Source: Ptiloglossa arizonensis
Taxonomy: Eukaryota; Arthropoda; Insecta; Hymenoptera; Colletidae
Assembly: GCF_051014685.1 (NCBI RefSeq)
Contig: NW_027478979.1
Span: forward strand, 124,001-188,000
Length of the DNA: 64,000 nt
Direction: 5' to 3'
A program made the position numbers and the translations under genes. Under the pieces are notes generated by a model. That model was not told where the DNA came from. It did not search any database and worked only from the letters and a program-made list of their open reading frames with translations. Shown piece by piece: positions 1 through 14,000 of the stretch. Position 1 is the stretch's first letter; every line of letters begins with the position of its first letter.

Positions 1-3000
1 TTCTCAAGCGTTTCTTACCCCAAAACTGCCATATCTCGCGAACGGATTGACCAATCCGCAAAGTTTCTCTTGCATCTGAAAGTAGAAACTCGCCCCATTA
101 CAACGGCATGAGTAGTTTTCCCCTAGACCGTTCTAGTTATTCGTTTCGAGCATCAGAACTGCGAAAATTTGGAGTTTCTCAAGCGTTTCTTACCTCAAAA
201 CTGCCATATCTCGCGAACGGATTGACCAATCCGCAAAGTTTCTGTTGCATCTGAAAGTAGAAACTAGCCCCATTACAACGGTATGAGTAGTTTTCCCCTT
301 GACCGTTCTAGTTATTCGTTTCGAGAATCAGAACTGCGAAAATTTTGAGTTTCTCAAGCGTTTCTTACCCCAAAACTGCCATATCTCGCGAACGGATTGA
401 CCAATCCGCAAAGTTTCTCTTGCATCTGAAAGTAGAAACTCGCCCCATTACAACGGCATGAGTAGTTTTCCCCTAGACCGTTCTAGTTATTCGTTTCGAG
501 CATCAGAACTGCGAAAATTTGGAGTTTCTCAAGCGTTTCTTACCTCAAAACTGCCATATCTCGCGAACGGATTGACCAATCCGCAAAGTTTCTGTTGCAT
601 CTGAAAGTAGAAACTCGCCCCATTACAACGGTATGAGTAGTTTTCCCCTAGACCGTTCTAGTTATTCGTTTCGAGCATCAGAACTGCGAAAATTTTGAGT
701 TTCTCAAGCGTTTCTTACCCCAAAACTGCCATATCTCGCGAACGGATTGACCAATCCGCAAAATTTCTCTTGCATCTGAAAGTAGAAACTAGCCCCATTA
801 CAACGGCATGAGTAGTTTTCCCCTAGACCGTTCTAGTTATTCGTTTCGAGCATCAGAACTGCGAAAATTTGGAGTTTCTCAAGCGTTTCTTACCTCAAAA
901 CTGCCATATCTCGCGAACGGATTGACCAATCCGCAAAGTTTCTGTTGCATCTGAAAGTAGAAACTAGCCCCATTACAACGGTATGAGTAGTTTTCCCCTT
1001 GACCGTTCTAGTTATTCGTTTCGAGAATCAGAACTGCGAAAATTTTGAGTTTCTCAAGCGTTTCTTACCCCAAAACTGCCATATCTCGCGAACGGATTGA
1101 CCAATCCGCAAAGTTTCTCTTGCATCTGAAAGTAGAAACTCGCCCCATTACAACGGTATGAGTAGTTTTCCCCTAGACCGTTCTAGTTATTCGTTTCGAG
1201 CATCAGAACTGCGAAAATTTTGAGTTTCTCAAGCGTTTCTTACCCCAAAACTGCCATATCTCGCGAACGGATTGACCAATCCGCAAAATTTCTCTTGCAT
1301 CTGAAAGTAGAAACTAGCCCCATTACAACGGCATGAGTAGTTTTCCCCTAGACCGTTCTAGTTATTCGTTTCGAGCATCAGAACTGCGAAAATTTGGAGT
1401 TTCTCAAGCGTTTCTTACCTCAAAACTGCCATATCTCGCGAACGGATTGACCAATCCGCAAAGTTTCTGTTGCATCTGAAAGTAGAAACTCGCCCCATTA
1501 CAACGGTATGAGTAGTTTTCCCCTAGGCCGTTCTAGTTATTCGTTTCGAGCATCAGAACTGCGAAAATTTTGAGTTTCTCAAGCGTTTCTTACCTCAAAA
1601 CTGCCATATCTCGCGAACGGATTGACCAATCCGCAAAGTTTCTGTTGCATCTGAAAGTAGAAACTAGCCCCATTACAACGGTATGAGTAGTTTTCCCCTA
1701 GACCGTTCTAGTTAGTCGTTTCGAGCATCAGAACTGCGAAAATTTGGAGTTTCTCAAGCGTTTCTTACCTCAAAACTGCCATATCTCGCGAACGGATTGA
1801 CCAATCCGCAAAGTTTGTGTTGCATCTGAAAGTAGAAACTCGCCCCATTACAACGGTATGAGTAGTTTTCCCCTAGACCGTTCTAGTTATTCGTTTCGAG
1901 CATCAGAACTGCGAAAATTTTGAGTTTCTCAAGCGTTTCTTACCTCAAAACTGCCATATCTCGCGAACGGATTGACCAATCCGCAAAGTTTCTGTTGCAT
2001 CTGAAAGTAGAAACTCGCCCCATTACAACGGTATTAGTAGTTTTCCCCTAGGCCGTTCTAGTTATTCGTTTCGAGCATCAGAACTGCGAAAATTTGGAGT
2101 TTCTCAAGCGTTTCTTACCTCAAAACTGCCATATCTCGCGAACGGATTGACCAATCCGCAAAGTTTCTGTTGCATCTGAAAGTGGAAACTAGCCCCATTA
2201 CAACGGTATGAGTAGTTTTCCCCTAGGCCGTTCTAGTTATTCGTTTCGAGCATCAGAACTGCGAAAATTTGGAGTTTCTCAAGCGTTTCTTACCTCAAAA
2301 CTGCCATATCTCGCGAACGGATTGACCAATCCGCAAAGTTTCTGTTGCATCTGAAAGTAGAAACTCGCCCCATTACAACGGTATGAGTAGTTTTCCCCTA
2401 GGCCGTCCTAGTTATTCGTTTCGAGCATCAGAACTGGGAAAATTTTGAGTTTCTCAAGCGTTTCTTACCTCAAAACTGCCATATCTCGCGAACGGATTGA
2501 CCAATCCGCAAAGTTTCTGTTGCATCTGAAAGTAGAAACTCGCCCCATTACAACGGTATGCGTAGTTTTCCCCTAGACCGTTCTAGTTATTCGTTTCGAG
2601 CATCAGAACTGCGAAAATTTGGAGTTTCTCAAGCGTTTCTTACCTCAAAACTGCCATATCTCGCGAACGGATTGACCAATCCGAAAAATTTCTGTTGCAT
2701 CTGAAAGTAGAAACTAGCCCCATTTCAACGGTATGAGTAGTTTTCCCCTAGACCGTTCTAGTTATTCGTTTCGAGCATCAGAACTGCGAAAATTTTGAGT
2801 TTCTCAAGCGTTTCTTACCCCAAAACTGCCATATCTCGCGAACGGATTGACCAATCCGCAAAATTTCTCTTGCATCTGAAAGTAGAAACTAGCCCCATTA
2901 CAACGGCATGAGTAGTTTTCCCCTAGACCGTTCTAGTTATTCGTTTCGAGCATCAGAACTGCGAAAATTTGGAGTTTCTCAAGCGTTTCTTACCTCAAAA

Positions 3001-5516
3001 CTGCCATATCTCGCGAACGGATTGACCAATCCGCAAAGTTTCTGTTGCATCTGAAAGTAGAAACTCGCCCCATTACAACGGTATGAGTAGTTTTCCCCTA
3101 GGCCGTTCTAGTTATTCGTTTCGAGCATCAGAACTGCGAAAATTTTGAGTTTCTCAAGCGTTTCTTACCTCAAAACTGCCATATCTCGCGAACGGATTGA
3201 CCAATCCGCAAAGTTTCTGTTGCATCTGAAAGTAGAAACTAGCCCCATTACAACGGTATTAGTAGTTTTCCCCTAGGCCGTTCTAGTTATTCGTTTCGAG
3301 CATCAGAACTGCGAAAATTTGGAGTTTCTCAAGCGTTTCTTACCTCAAAACTGCCATATCTCGCGAACGGATTGACCAATCCGCAAAGTTTCTGTTGCAT
3401 CTGAAAGTAGAAACTAGCCCCATTACAACGGTATGAGTAGTTTTCCCCTAGACCGTTCTAGTTATTCGTTTCGAGCATCAGAACTGCGAAAATTTGGAGT
3501 TTCTCAAGCGTTTCTTACCTCAAAACTGCCATATCTCGCGAACGGATTGACCAATCCGCAAAGTTTCTGTTGCATCTGAAAGTGGAAACTAGCCCCATTA
3601 CAACGGTATGAGTAGTTTTCCCCTAGACCGTTCTAGTTATTCGTTTCGAGCATCAGAACTGCGAAAATTTGGAGTTTCTCAAGCGTTTCTTACCTCAAAA
3701 CTGCCATATCTCGCGAACGGATTGACCAATCCGCAAAGTTTCTGTTGCATCTGAAAGTAGAAACTCGCCCCATTACAACGGTATGAGTAGTTTTCCCCTA
3801 GGCCGTCCTAGTTATTCGTTTCGAGCATCAGAACTGCGAAAATTTTGAGTTTCTCAAGCGTTTCTTACCTCAAAACTGCCATATCTCGCGAACGGATTGA
3901 CCAATCCGCAAAGTTTCTGTTGCATCTGAAAGTAGAAACTCGCCCCATTACAACGGTATGCGTAGTTTTCCCCTAGACCGTTCTAGTTATTCGTTTCGAG
4001 CATCAGAACTGCGAAAATTTGGAGTTTCTCAAGCGTTTCTTACCTCAAAACTGCCATATCTCGCGAACGGATTGACCAATCCGAAAAATTTCTGTTGCAT
4101 CTGAAAGTAGAAACTAGCCCCATTTCAACGGTATGAGTAGTTTTCCCCTAGACCGTTCTAGTTATTCGTTTCGAGCATCAGAACTGCGAAAATTTGGAGT
4201 TTCTCAAGCGTTTCTTACCTCAAAACTGCCATATCTCGCGAACGGATTGACCAATCCGCAAAGTTTCTGTTGCATCTGAAAGTAGAAACTAGCCCCATTA
4301 CAACGGTATGAGTAGTTTTCCCCTAGACCGTTCTAGTTATTCGTTTCGAGCATCAGAACTGCGAAAATTTGGAGTTTCTCAAGCGTTTCTTACCTCAAAA
4401 CTGCCATATCTCGCGAACGGATTGACCAATCCGCAAAGTTTCTGTTGCATCTGAAAGTAGAAACTCGCCCCATTACAACGGTATGAGTAGTTTTCCCCTA
4501 GACCGTTCTAGTTATTCGTTTCGAGCATCAGAACTGCGAAAATTTTGAGTTTCTCAAGCGTTTCTTACCCCAAAACTGCCATATCTCGCGAACGGATTGA
4601 CCAATCCGCAAAATTTCTCTTGCATCTGAAAGTAGAAACTAGCCCCATTACAACGGCATGAGTAGTTTTCCCCTAGACCGTTCTAGTTATTCGTTTCGAG
4701 CATCAGAACTGCGAAAATTTGGAGTTTCTCAAGCGTTTCTTACCTCAAAACTGCCATATCTCGCGAACGGATTGACCAATCCGCAAAGTTTCTGTTGCAT
4801 CTGAAAGTAGAAACTAGCCCCATTACAACGGTATGAGTAGTTTTCCCCTTGACCGTTCTAGTTATTCGTTTCGAGCATCAGAACTGCGAAAATTTGGAGT
4901 TTCTCAAGCGTTTCTTACCCCAAAACTGCCATATCTCGCGAACGGATTGACCAATCCGCAAAGTTTCTCTTGCATCTGAAAGTAGAAACTCGCCCCATTA
5001 CAACGGTATGAGTAGTTTTCCCCTAGACCGTTCTAGTTATTCGTTTCGAGCATCAGAACTGCGAAAATTTTGAGTTTCTCAAGCGTTTCTTACCCCAAAA
5101 CTGCCATATCTCGCGAACGGATTGACCAATCCGCAAAATTTCTCTTGCATCTGAAAGTAGAAACTAGCCCCATTACAACGGCATGAGTAGTTTTCCCCTA
5201 GACCGTTCTAGTTATTCGTTTCGAGCATCAGAACTGCGAAAATTTGGAGTTTCTCAAGCGTTTCTTACCTCAAAACTGCCATATCTCGCGAACGGATTGA
5301 CCAATCCGCAAAGTTTCTGTTGCATCTGAAAGTAGAAACTCGCCCCATTACAACGGTATGAGTAGTTTTCCCCTAGACCGTTCTAGTTATTCGTTTCGAG
5401 CAGCAGAACTGCGAAAATTTGGAGTTTCTCAAGCGTTTCTTACCTCGAAACTGCCATATCTCGCGAACGGATTGACAAATCCGAAAAGTTTCTGTTGCAT
5501 CTGAAAGTAGAAACTA
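1..5516 (+). repeat. Left domain: alternating two-class monomers
   Basis: The first seven monomers alternate between a TACCC class (usually with CTCTTGCATC, often GCATG) and a TACCT class (CTGTTGCATC, GTATG), giving a 350-bp dimeric rhythm. The private change GAGAATCA recurs 700 bp apart (321 and 1,021), indicating a four-monomer unit. Further right the alternation decays into mixed runs with GTATTAGTAG, AGTGGAAACT and GTATGCGTAG variants. The domain ends where the 9.1-kb repeat begins, near 5,517. It contains no gene or other element. Confidence 0.85.
2076..4195 (+). repeat. Four-monomer block repeated 1,400 bp apart
   Basis: Monomers at 2,076-2,795 and 3,476-4,195 share the same ordered rare variants: AGTGGAAACT (2,181/3,581), GGCCGTCCTA (2,401/3,801), GTATGCGTAG (C at 2,561/3,961), CCGAAAAATT (2,681/4,081) and CATTTCAACG (2,721/4,121). 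Spacing is exactly 8 monomers. A few substitutions separate the copies (for example GAACTGGGAA only in the first). The upstream GTATTAGTAG marker is spaced 1,225 bp (7 monomers), so one monomer was gained or lost between the copies. Confidence 0.85.
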
Positions 5517-5600
5517 GCCCCATTACAACGGTATGAGTAGTTTTCCCCTAGACCGTTCTAGTTATTCGTTTCGAGCATCAGAACTGCGAAAATTTGGAGT

Positions 5601-6650
5601 TTCTCAAGCGTTTCTTACCTCGAAACTGCCATATCTCGCGAACGGATTGACGAATCCGAAAAGTTTCTGTTGCATCTGAAAGTAGAAACTAGCCCCATTA
5701 CAACGGTATGAGTAGTTTTCCCCTAGACCGTTCTAGTTATTCGTTTCGAGCATCAGAACTGCGAAAATTTGGAGTTTCTCAAGCGTTCCTTACCTCAAAA
5801 CTGCCATATCTCGCGAACGGATTGACCAATCCGCAAAGTTTCTGTTGCATCTGAAAGTAGAAACTCGCCCCATTACAACGGTATGAGTAGTTTTCCCCTA
5901 GACCGTTCTAGTTATTCGTTTCGAGCAGCAGAACTGCGAAAATTTGGAGTTTCTCAAGCGTTTCTTACCTCGAAACTGCCATATCTCGCGAACGGATTGA
6001 CAAATCCGAAAAGTTTCTGTTGCATCTGAAAGTAGAAACTAGCCCCATTACAACGGTATGAGTAGTTTTCCCCTAGACCGTTCTAGTTATTCGTTTCGAG
6101 CATCAGAACTGCGAAAATTTGGAGTTTCTCAAGCGTTCCTTACCTCAAAACTGCCATATCTCGCGAACGGATTGACCAATCCGCAAAGTTTCTGTTGCAT
6201 CTGAAAGTAGAAACTCGCCCCATTACAACGGTATGAGTAGTTTTCCCCTAGACCGTTCTAGTTATTCGTTTCGAGCATCAGAACTGCGAAAATTTGGAGT
6301 TTCTCAAGCGTTTCTTACCTCGAAACTGCCATATCTCGCGAACGGATTGACGAATCCGAAAAGTTTCTGTTGCATCTGAAAGTAGAAACTAGCCCCATTA
6401 CAACGGTATGAGTAGTTTTCCCCTAGACCGTTCTAGTTATTCGTTTCGAGCATCAGAACTGCGAAAATTTGGAGTTTCTCAAGCGTTCCTTACCTCAAAA
6501 CTGCCATATCTCGCGAACGGATTGACCAATCCGCAAAGTTTCTGTTGCATCTGAAAGTAGAAACTCGCCCCATTACAACGGTATGAGTAGTTTTCCCCTA
6601 GACCGTTCTAGTTATTCGTTTCGAGCATCAGAACTGCGAAAATTTGGAGT
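5601..6650 (+). repeat. 350-bp dimer repeated three times (also 14,701-15,750)
   Basis: Two monomer types alternate: one with CGAAACTGCC, CGAATCC or CAAATCC and TCCGAAAAG; the other with GCGTTCCTTACC and AACTCGCC. Three pairs run from 5,601 to 6,650, and the identical arrangement is present in copy B at 14,701-15,750. The middle pair carries CAGCAG and CAAATCC instead of CATCAG and CGAATCC. The first type lacks an intact central dyad. Confidence 0.85.
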
Positions 6651-6825
6651 TTCTCAAGCGTTTCTTACCTCAAAACTGCCATATCTCGCGAACGGATTGA
6701 CCAATCCGCAAAGTTTCTGTTGCATCTGAAAGTAGAAACTAGCCCCATTACAACGGTATGAGTAGTTTTCCCCTTGACCGTTCTAGTTATTCGTTTCGAG
6801 CATCAGAACTGCGAAAATTTGGAGT

Positions 6826-7875
6826 TTCTCAAGCGTTTCTTACCCCAAAACTGCCATATCTCGCGAACGGATTGACCAATCCGCAAAGTTTCTGTTGCAT
6901 CTGAAAGTAGAAACTCGCCCCATTACAACGGTATGAGTAGTTTTCCCCTAGACCGTTCTAGTTATTCGTTTCGAGCATCAGAACTGCGAAAATTTTGAGT
7001 TTCTCAAGCGTTTCTTACCCCAAAACTGCCATATCTCGCGAACGGATTGACCAATCCGCAAAATTTCTCTTGCATCTGAAAGTAGAAACTAGCCCCATTA
7101 CAACGGCATGAGTAGTTTTCCCCTAGACCGTTCTAGTTATTCGTTTCGAGCATCAGAACTGCGAAAATTTGGAGTTTCTCAAGCGTTTCTTACCTCAAAA
7201 CTGCCATATCTCGCGAACGGATTGACCAATCCGCAAAGTTTCTGTTGCATCTGAAAGTAGAAACTAGCCCCATTACAACGGTATGAGTAGTTTTCCCCTT
7301 GACCGTTCTAGTTATTCGTTTCGAGCATCAGAACTGCGAAAATTTGGAGTTTCTCAAGCGTTTCTTACCCCAAAACTGCCATATCTCGCGAACGGATTGA
7401 CCAATCCGCAAAGTTTCTGTTGCATCTGAAAGTAGAAACTCGCCCCATTACAACGGTATGAGTAGTTTTCCCCTAGACCGTTCTAGTTATTCGTTTCGAG
7501 CATCAGAACTGCGAAAATTTTGAGTTTCTCAAGCGTTTCTTACCCCAAAACTGCCATATCTCGCGAACGGATTGACCAATCCGCAAAATTTCTCTTGCAT
7601 CTGAAAGTAGAAACTAGCCCCATTACAACGGCATGAGTAGTTTTCCCCTAGACCGTTCTAGTTATTCGTTTCGAGCATCAGAACTGCGAAAATTTGGAGT
7701 TTCTCAAGCGTTTCTTACCTCAAAACTGCCATATCTCGCGAACGGATTGACCAATCCGCAAAGTTTCTGTTGCATCTGAAAGTAGAAACTAGCCCCATTA
7801 CAACGGTATGAGTAGTTTTCCCCTTGACCGTTCTAGTTATTCGTTTCGAGCAGCAGAACTGCGAAAACTTGGAGT
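6826..7875 (+). repeat. 525-bp trimer repeated twice (also 15,926-16,975)
   Basis: Three types follow each other: TACCC/CTGTT/ACTCGCC, then TACCC/CTCTT/GCATG, then TACCT/CTGTT with CCCTTGACC. The order repeats at 6,826-7,350 and 7,351-7,875. A rotated form of the same trimer appears at 8,751-9,625, ending with the private GTCCTAG change. Copy B holds the same structures 9,100 bp later. This shows a small HOR nested in the 52-monomer HOR. Confidence 0.8.
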
Positions 7876-10800
7876 TTCTCAAGCGTTTCTTACCTCGAAA
7901 CTGCCATATCTCGCGAACGGATTGACAAATCCGAAAAGTTTCTGTTGCATCTGAAAGTAGAAACTAGCCCCATTACAACGGTATGAGTAGTTTTCCCCTA
8001 GACCGTTCTAGTTATTCGTTTCGAGCATCAGAACTGCGAAAATTTGGAGTTTCTCAAGCGTTCCTTAACTCAAAACTGCCATATCTCGCGAACGGATTGA
8101 CCAATCCGCAAAGTTTCTGTTGCATCTGAAAGTAGAAACTCGCCCCATTACAACGGTATGAGTAGTTTTCCCCTAGACCGTTCTAGTTATTCGTTTCGAG
8201 CATCAGAACTGCGAAAATTTTGAGTTTCTCAAGCGTTTCTTACCCCAAAACTGCCATATCTCGCGAACGGATTGACCAATCCGAAAAGTTTCTGTTGCAT
8301 CTGAAAGTAGAAACTAGCCCCATAACAACGGTATGAGTAGTTTTCCCCTAGACCGTTCTAGTTATTCGTTTCGAGCATCAGAACTGCGAAAATTTGGAGT
8401 TTCTCAAGCGTTCCTTACCTCAAAACTGCCATATCTCGCGAACGGATTGACCAATCCGCAAAGTTTCTGTTGCATCTGAAAGTAGAAACTCGCCCCATTA
8501 CAACGGTATGAGTAGTTTTCCCCTAGACCGTTCTAGGTATTCGTTTCGAGCATCAGAACTGCGAAAATTTGGAGTTTCTCAAGCGTTCCTTACCTCAAAA
8601 CTGCCATATCTCGCGAACGGATTGACCAATCCGCAAAGTTTCTGTTGCATCTGAAAGTAGAAACTCGCCCCATTACAACGGTATGAGTAGTTTTCCCCTA
8701 GACCGTTCTAGGTATTCGTTTCGAGCATCAGAACTGCGAAAATTTGGAGTTTCTCAAGCGTTTCTTACCCCAAAACTGCCATATCTCGCGAACGGATTGA
8801 CCAATCCGCAAAATTTCTCTTGCATCTGAAAGTAGAAACTAGCCCCATTACAACGGCATGAGTAGTTTTCCCCTAGACCGTTCTAGTTATTCGTTTCGAG
8901 CATCAGAACTGCGAAAATTTGGAGTTTCTCAAGCGTTTCTTACCTCAAAACTGCCATATCTCGCGAACGGATTGACCAATCCGCAAAGTTTCTGTTGCAT
9001 CTGAAAGTAGAAACTAGCCCCATTACAACGGTATGAGTAGTTTTCCCCTTGACCGTTCTAGTTATTCGTTTCGAGCATCAGAACTGCGAAAATTTGGAGT
9101 TTCTCAAGCGTTTCTTACCCCAAAACTGCCATATCTCGCGAACGGATTGACCAATCCGCAAAGTTTCTGTTGCATCTGAAAGTAGAAACTCGCCCCATTA
9201 CAACGGTATGAGTAGTTTTCCCCTAGACCGTTCTAGTTATTCGTTTCGAGCATCAGAACTGCGAAAATTTTGAGTTTCTCAAGCTTTTCTTACCCCAAAA
9301 CTGCCATATCTCGCGAACGGATTGACCAATCCGCAAAATTTCTCTTGCATCTGAAAGTAGAAACTAGCCCCATTACAACGGCATGAGTAGTTTTCCCCTA
9401 GACCGTTCTAGTTATTCGTTTCGAGCATCAGAACTGCGAAAATTTGGAGTTTCTCAAGCGTTTCTTACCTCAAAACTGCCATATCTCGCGAACGGATTGA
9501 CCAATCCGCAAAGTTTCTGTTGCATCTGAAAGTAGAAACTAGCCCCATTACAACGGTATGAGTAGTTTTCCCCTTGACCGTCCTAGTTATTCGTTTCGAG
9601 CATCAGAACTGCGAAAATTTTGAGTTTCTCAAGCGTTTCTTACCTCAAAACTGCCATATCTCGCGAACGGATTGACAAATCCGAAAAGTTTCTGTTGCAT
9701 CTGAAAGTAGAAACTCGCCCCATTACAACGGTATGAGTAGTTTTCCCCTAGACCGTTCTAGTTATTCGTTTCGAGCATCAGAACTGCGAAAATTTGGAGT
9801 TTCTCAAGCGTTTCTTACCTCAAAACTGCCATATCTCGCGAACGGATTGACCAATCCGCAAAGTTTCTGTTGCATCTGAAAGTAGAAACTAGCCCCATTA
9901 CAACGGTATGAGTAGTTTTCCCCTAGACCGTTCTAGTTATTCGTTTCGAGCAGCAGAACTGCGAAAATTTGGAGTTTCTCAAGCGTTTCTTACCTCGAAA
10001 CTGCCATATCTCGCGAACGGATTGACCAATCCGAAAAGTTTCTGTTGCATCTGAAAGTAGAAACTAGCCCCATTACAACGTTATGAGTAGTTTTCCCCTA
10101 GACCGTTCTAGTTATTCGTTTCGAGCATCAGAACTGCGAAAATTTGGAGTTTCTCAAGCGTTTCTTACCTCAAAACTGCCATATCTCGCGAACGGATTGA
10201 CCAATCCGCAAAGTTTCTGTTGCATCTGAAAGTAGAAACTCGCCCCATTACAACGGTATGAGTAGTTTTCCCCTAGGCCGTTCTAGTTATTCGTTTCGAG
10301 CAGCAGAACTGCGACAATTTTGAGTTTCTCAAGCGTTTCTTACCTCAAAACTGCCATATCTCGCGAACGGATTGACCAATCCGCAAAGTTTCTGTCGCAT
10401 CTGAAAGTAGAAACTCGCCCCATTACAACGGTATGAGTAGTTTTCCCCTAGGCCGTTCTAGTTATTCGTTTCGAGCAGCAGAACTGCGAAAATTTTGAGT
10501 TTCTCAAGCGTTTCTTACCTCAAAACTGCCATATCTTGCGAACGGATTGACCAATCCGAAAAGTTTCTCTTGCATCTGAAAGTAGAAACTCGCCCCATTA
10601 CAACGGTATGCGTAGTTTTCCCCTAGACCGTTCTAGTTATTCGTTTCGAGCATCAGAACTGCGAAAATTTGGAGTTTCTCAAGCGTTTCTTACCTCAAAA
10701 CTGCCATATCTCGCGAACGGATTGACCAATCCGCAAAGTTTCTGTTGCATCTGAAAGTAGAAACTAGCCCCATTACAACGGTATTAGTAGTTTTCCCCTA

Positions 10801-12600
10801 GGCCGTTCTAGTTATTCGTTTCGAGCATCAGAACTGCGAAAATTTGGAGTTTCTCAAGCGTTTCTTACCTCAAAACTGCCATATCTCGCGAACGGATTGA
10901 CCAATCCGCAAAGTTTCTGTCGCATCTGAAAGTAGAAACTCGCCCCATTACAACGGTATGAGTAGTTTTCCCCTAGGCCGTTCTAGTTATTCGTTTCGAG
11001 CAGCAGAACTGCGAAAATTTTGAGTTTCTCAAGCGTTTCTTACCTCAAAACTGCCATATCTTGCGAACGGATTGACCAATCCGAAAAGTTTCTCTTGCAT
11101 CTGAAAGTAGAAACTCGCCCCATTACAACGGTATGCGTAGTTTTCCCCTAGGCCGTTCTAGTTATTCGTTTCGAGCATCAGAACTGCGAAAATTTGGAGT
11201 TTCTCAAGCGTTTCTTACCTCAAAACTGCCATATCTCGCGAACGGATTGACCAATCCGCAAAGTTTCTGTTGCATCTGAAAGTGGAAACTAGCCCCATTA
11301 CAACGGTATGAGTAGTTTTCCCCTAGACCGTTCTAGTTATTCGTTTCGAGCATCAGAACTGCGAAAATTTGGAGTTTCTCAAGCGTTTCTTACCTCAAAA
11401 CTGCCATATCTCGCGAACGGATTGACCAATCCGCAAAGTTTCTGTTGCATCTGAAAGTAGAAACTAGCCCCATTACAACGGTATTAGTAGTTTTCCCCTA
11501 GACCGTTCTAGTTATTCGTTTCGAGCATCAGAACTGCGAAAATTTGGAGTTTCTCAAGCGTTTCTTACCTCAAAACTGCCATATCTCGCGAACGGATTGA
11601 CCAATCCGAAAAATTTCTGTTGCATCTGAAAGTAGAAACTAGCCCCATTACAACGGTATGAGTAGTTTTCCCCTAGACCGTTCTAGTTATTCGTTTCGAG
11701 CATCAGAACTGCGAAAATTTGGAGTTTCTCAAGCGTTTCTTACCTCAAAACTGCCATATCTCGCGAACGGATTGACCAATCCGCAAAGTTTCTGTTGCAT
11801 CTGAAAGTAGAAACTAGCCCCATTACAACGGTATGAGTAGTTTTCCCCTAGACCGTTCTAGTTATTCGCTTCGAGCATCAGAACTGCGAAAATTTGGAGT
11901 TTCTCAAGCGTTTCTTACCTCAAAACTGCCATATCTCGCGAACGGATTGACCAATCCGCAAAGTTTCTGTTGCATCTGAAAGTAGAAACTAGCCCCATTA
12001 CAACGGTATGAGTAGTTTTCCCCTAGACCCTTCTAGTTATTCGTTTCGAGCATCAGAACTGCGAAAATTTTGAGTTTCTCAAGCGTTTCTTACCCCAAAA
12101 CTGCCATATCTCGCGAACGGATTGACCAATCCGCAAAATTTCTCTTGCATCTGAAAGTAGAAACTAGCCCCATTACAACGGCATGAGTAGTTTTCCCCTA
12201 GACCGTTCTAGTTATTCGTTTCGAGCATCAGAACTGCGAAAATTTTGAGTTTCTCAAGCGTTTCTTACCCCAAAACTGCCATATCTCGCGAACGGATTGA
12301 CCAATCCGCAAAATTTCTCTTGCATCTGAAAGTAGAAACTAGCCCCATTACAACGGCATGAGTAGTTTTCCCCTAGACCGTTCTAGTTATTCGTTTCGAG
12401 CATCAGAACTTCGAAAATTTGGAGTTTCTCAAGCGTTCCTTACCTCAAAACTGCCATATCTCGCGAACGGATTGACCAATCCGCAAAGTTTCTGTTGCAT
12501 CTGAAAGTAGAAACTAGCCCCATTACAACGGTATGAGTAGTTTTCCCCTTGACCGTTCTAGTTATTCGTTTCGAGCATCAGAACTGCGAAAATTTTGAGT

Positions 12601-14000
12601 TTCTCAAGCGTTTCTTACCCCAAAACTGCCATATCTCGCGAACGAATTGACCAATCCGCAAAATTTCTCTTGCATCTGAAAGTAGAAACTAGCCCCATTA
12701 CAACGGCATGAGTAGTTTTCCCCTAGGCCGTTCTAGTTATTCGTTTCGAGCATCAGAACTGCGAAAATTGGAAGTTTCTCAAGCGTTTCTTACTTCAAAA
12801 CTGCCATATCTCGCGAACGGACTGACCAATCCGCAAAGTTTCTGTTGCTTCTGAAAGTAGAAACTAGCCCCATTACAACGGTATGAGTAGTTTTCCCCTA
12901 GGCCGTTCTAGTTATTCGTTTCGAGCATCAGAACTGCGAAAATTTGGAGTTTCTCAAGCGTTTCTTACCTCAAAACTGCCATGTCTCCCGAACGGATTGA
13001 CCAATCCGCAAAGTTTCTGTTGCATCTGAAAGTAGAAGCTCGCCCCATTACAACGGTATGAGTAGTTTTCCCCTAGGCCGTTCCAGTTATTCGTTTCGAG
13101 CATCAGAACTGCGAAAATTTTGAGTTTCTCAAGCGTTTCTTACCCCAAAACTGCCATATCTGGCGAACGGATGGACCAATCCGCAAAATTTCTCTTGCAT
13201 CTGAAAGTAGAAACTAGCCCCATTACAACGGCATGAGTAGTTTTCCCCTAGACCGTTCTAGTTATTCGTTTCGAGCATCAGAACTGCGAAAATTTTGAGT
13301 TTCTCAAGCGTTTCTTACCCCAAAACTGCCATATCTCGCGAACGGATTGACCAATCCGCAAAATTTCTCTTGCATCTGAAAGTAGAAACTAGCCCCATTA
13401 CAACGGCATGAGTAGTTTTCCCCTAGGCCGTTCTAGTTATTCGTTTCGAGCATCAGAACTGCGAAAATTGGAAGTTTCTCAAGCGTTTCTTACTTCAAAA
13501 CTGCCATATCTCGCGAACGGACTGACCAATCCGCAAAGTTTCTGTTGCTTCTGAAAGTAGAAACTAGCCCCATTACAACGGTATGAGTAGTTTTCCCCTA
13601 GGCCGTTCTAGTTATTCGTTTCGAGCATCAGAACTGCGAAAATTTGGAGTTTCTCAAGCGTTTCTTACCTCAAAACTGCCATGTCTCCCGAACGGATTGA
13701 CCAATCCGCAAAGTTTCTGTTGCATCTGAAAGTAGAAGCTCGCCCCATTACAACGGTATGAGTAGTTTTCCCCTAGGCCGTTCCAGTTATTCGTTTCGAG
13801 CATCAGAACTGCGAAAATTTTGAGTTTCTCAAGCGTTTCTTACCCCAAAACTGCCATATCTGGCGAACGGATGGACCAATCCGCAAAATTTCTCTTGCAT
13901 CTGAAAGTAGAAACTAGCCCCATTACAACGGCATGAGTAGTTTTCCCCTAGACCGTTCTAGTTATTCGTTTCGAGCATCAGAACTTCGAAAATTTGGAGT
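12601..14000 (+). repeat. 700-bp tetramer, two tandem copies (also 21,701-23,100 and 30,801-32,200)
   Basis: Four distinctive monomers are ordered: TACCC/GCATG/TAGGCC; TACTTC with GGACTGACC and GTTGCTTCTG; ATGTCTCCCG with AGAAGCTCGCC and TTCCAG; TCTGGCGAACGGATGG with GCATG. They occupy 12,601-13,300 and again 13,301-14,000. The copies differ by AACGAATTGA versus AACGGATTGA in the first monomer and by GAACTGCGAA versus GAACTTCGAA at the end. The doubled state is retained in the copies at 21,701 and 30,801. Only one tetramer is found at 25,201-25,900 and, with a patched fourth monomer, at 34,301-35,000, so its copy number changes between HOR copies. Confidence 0.88.
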
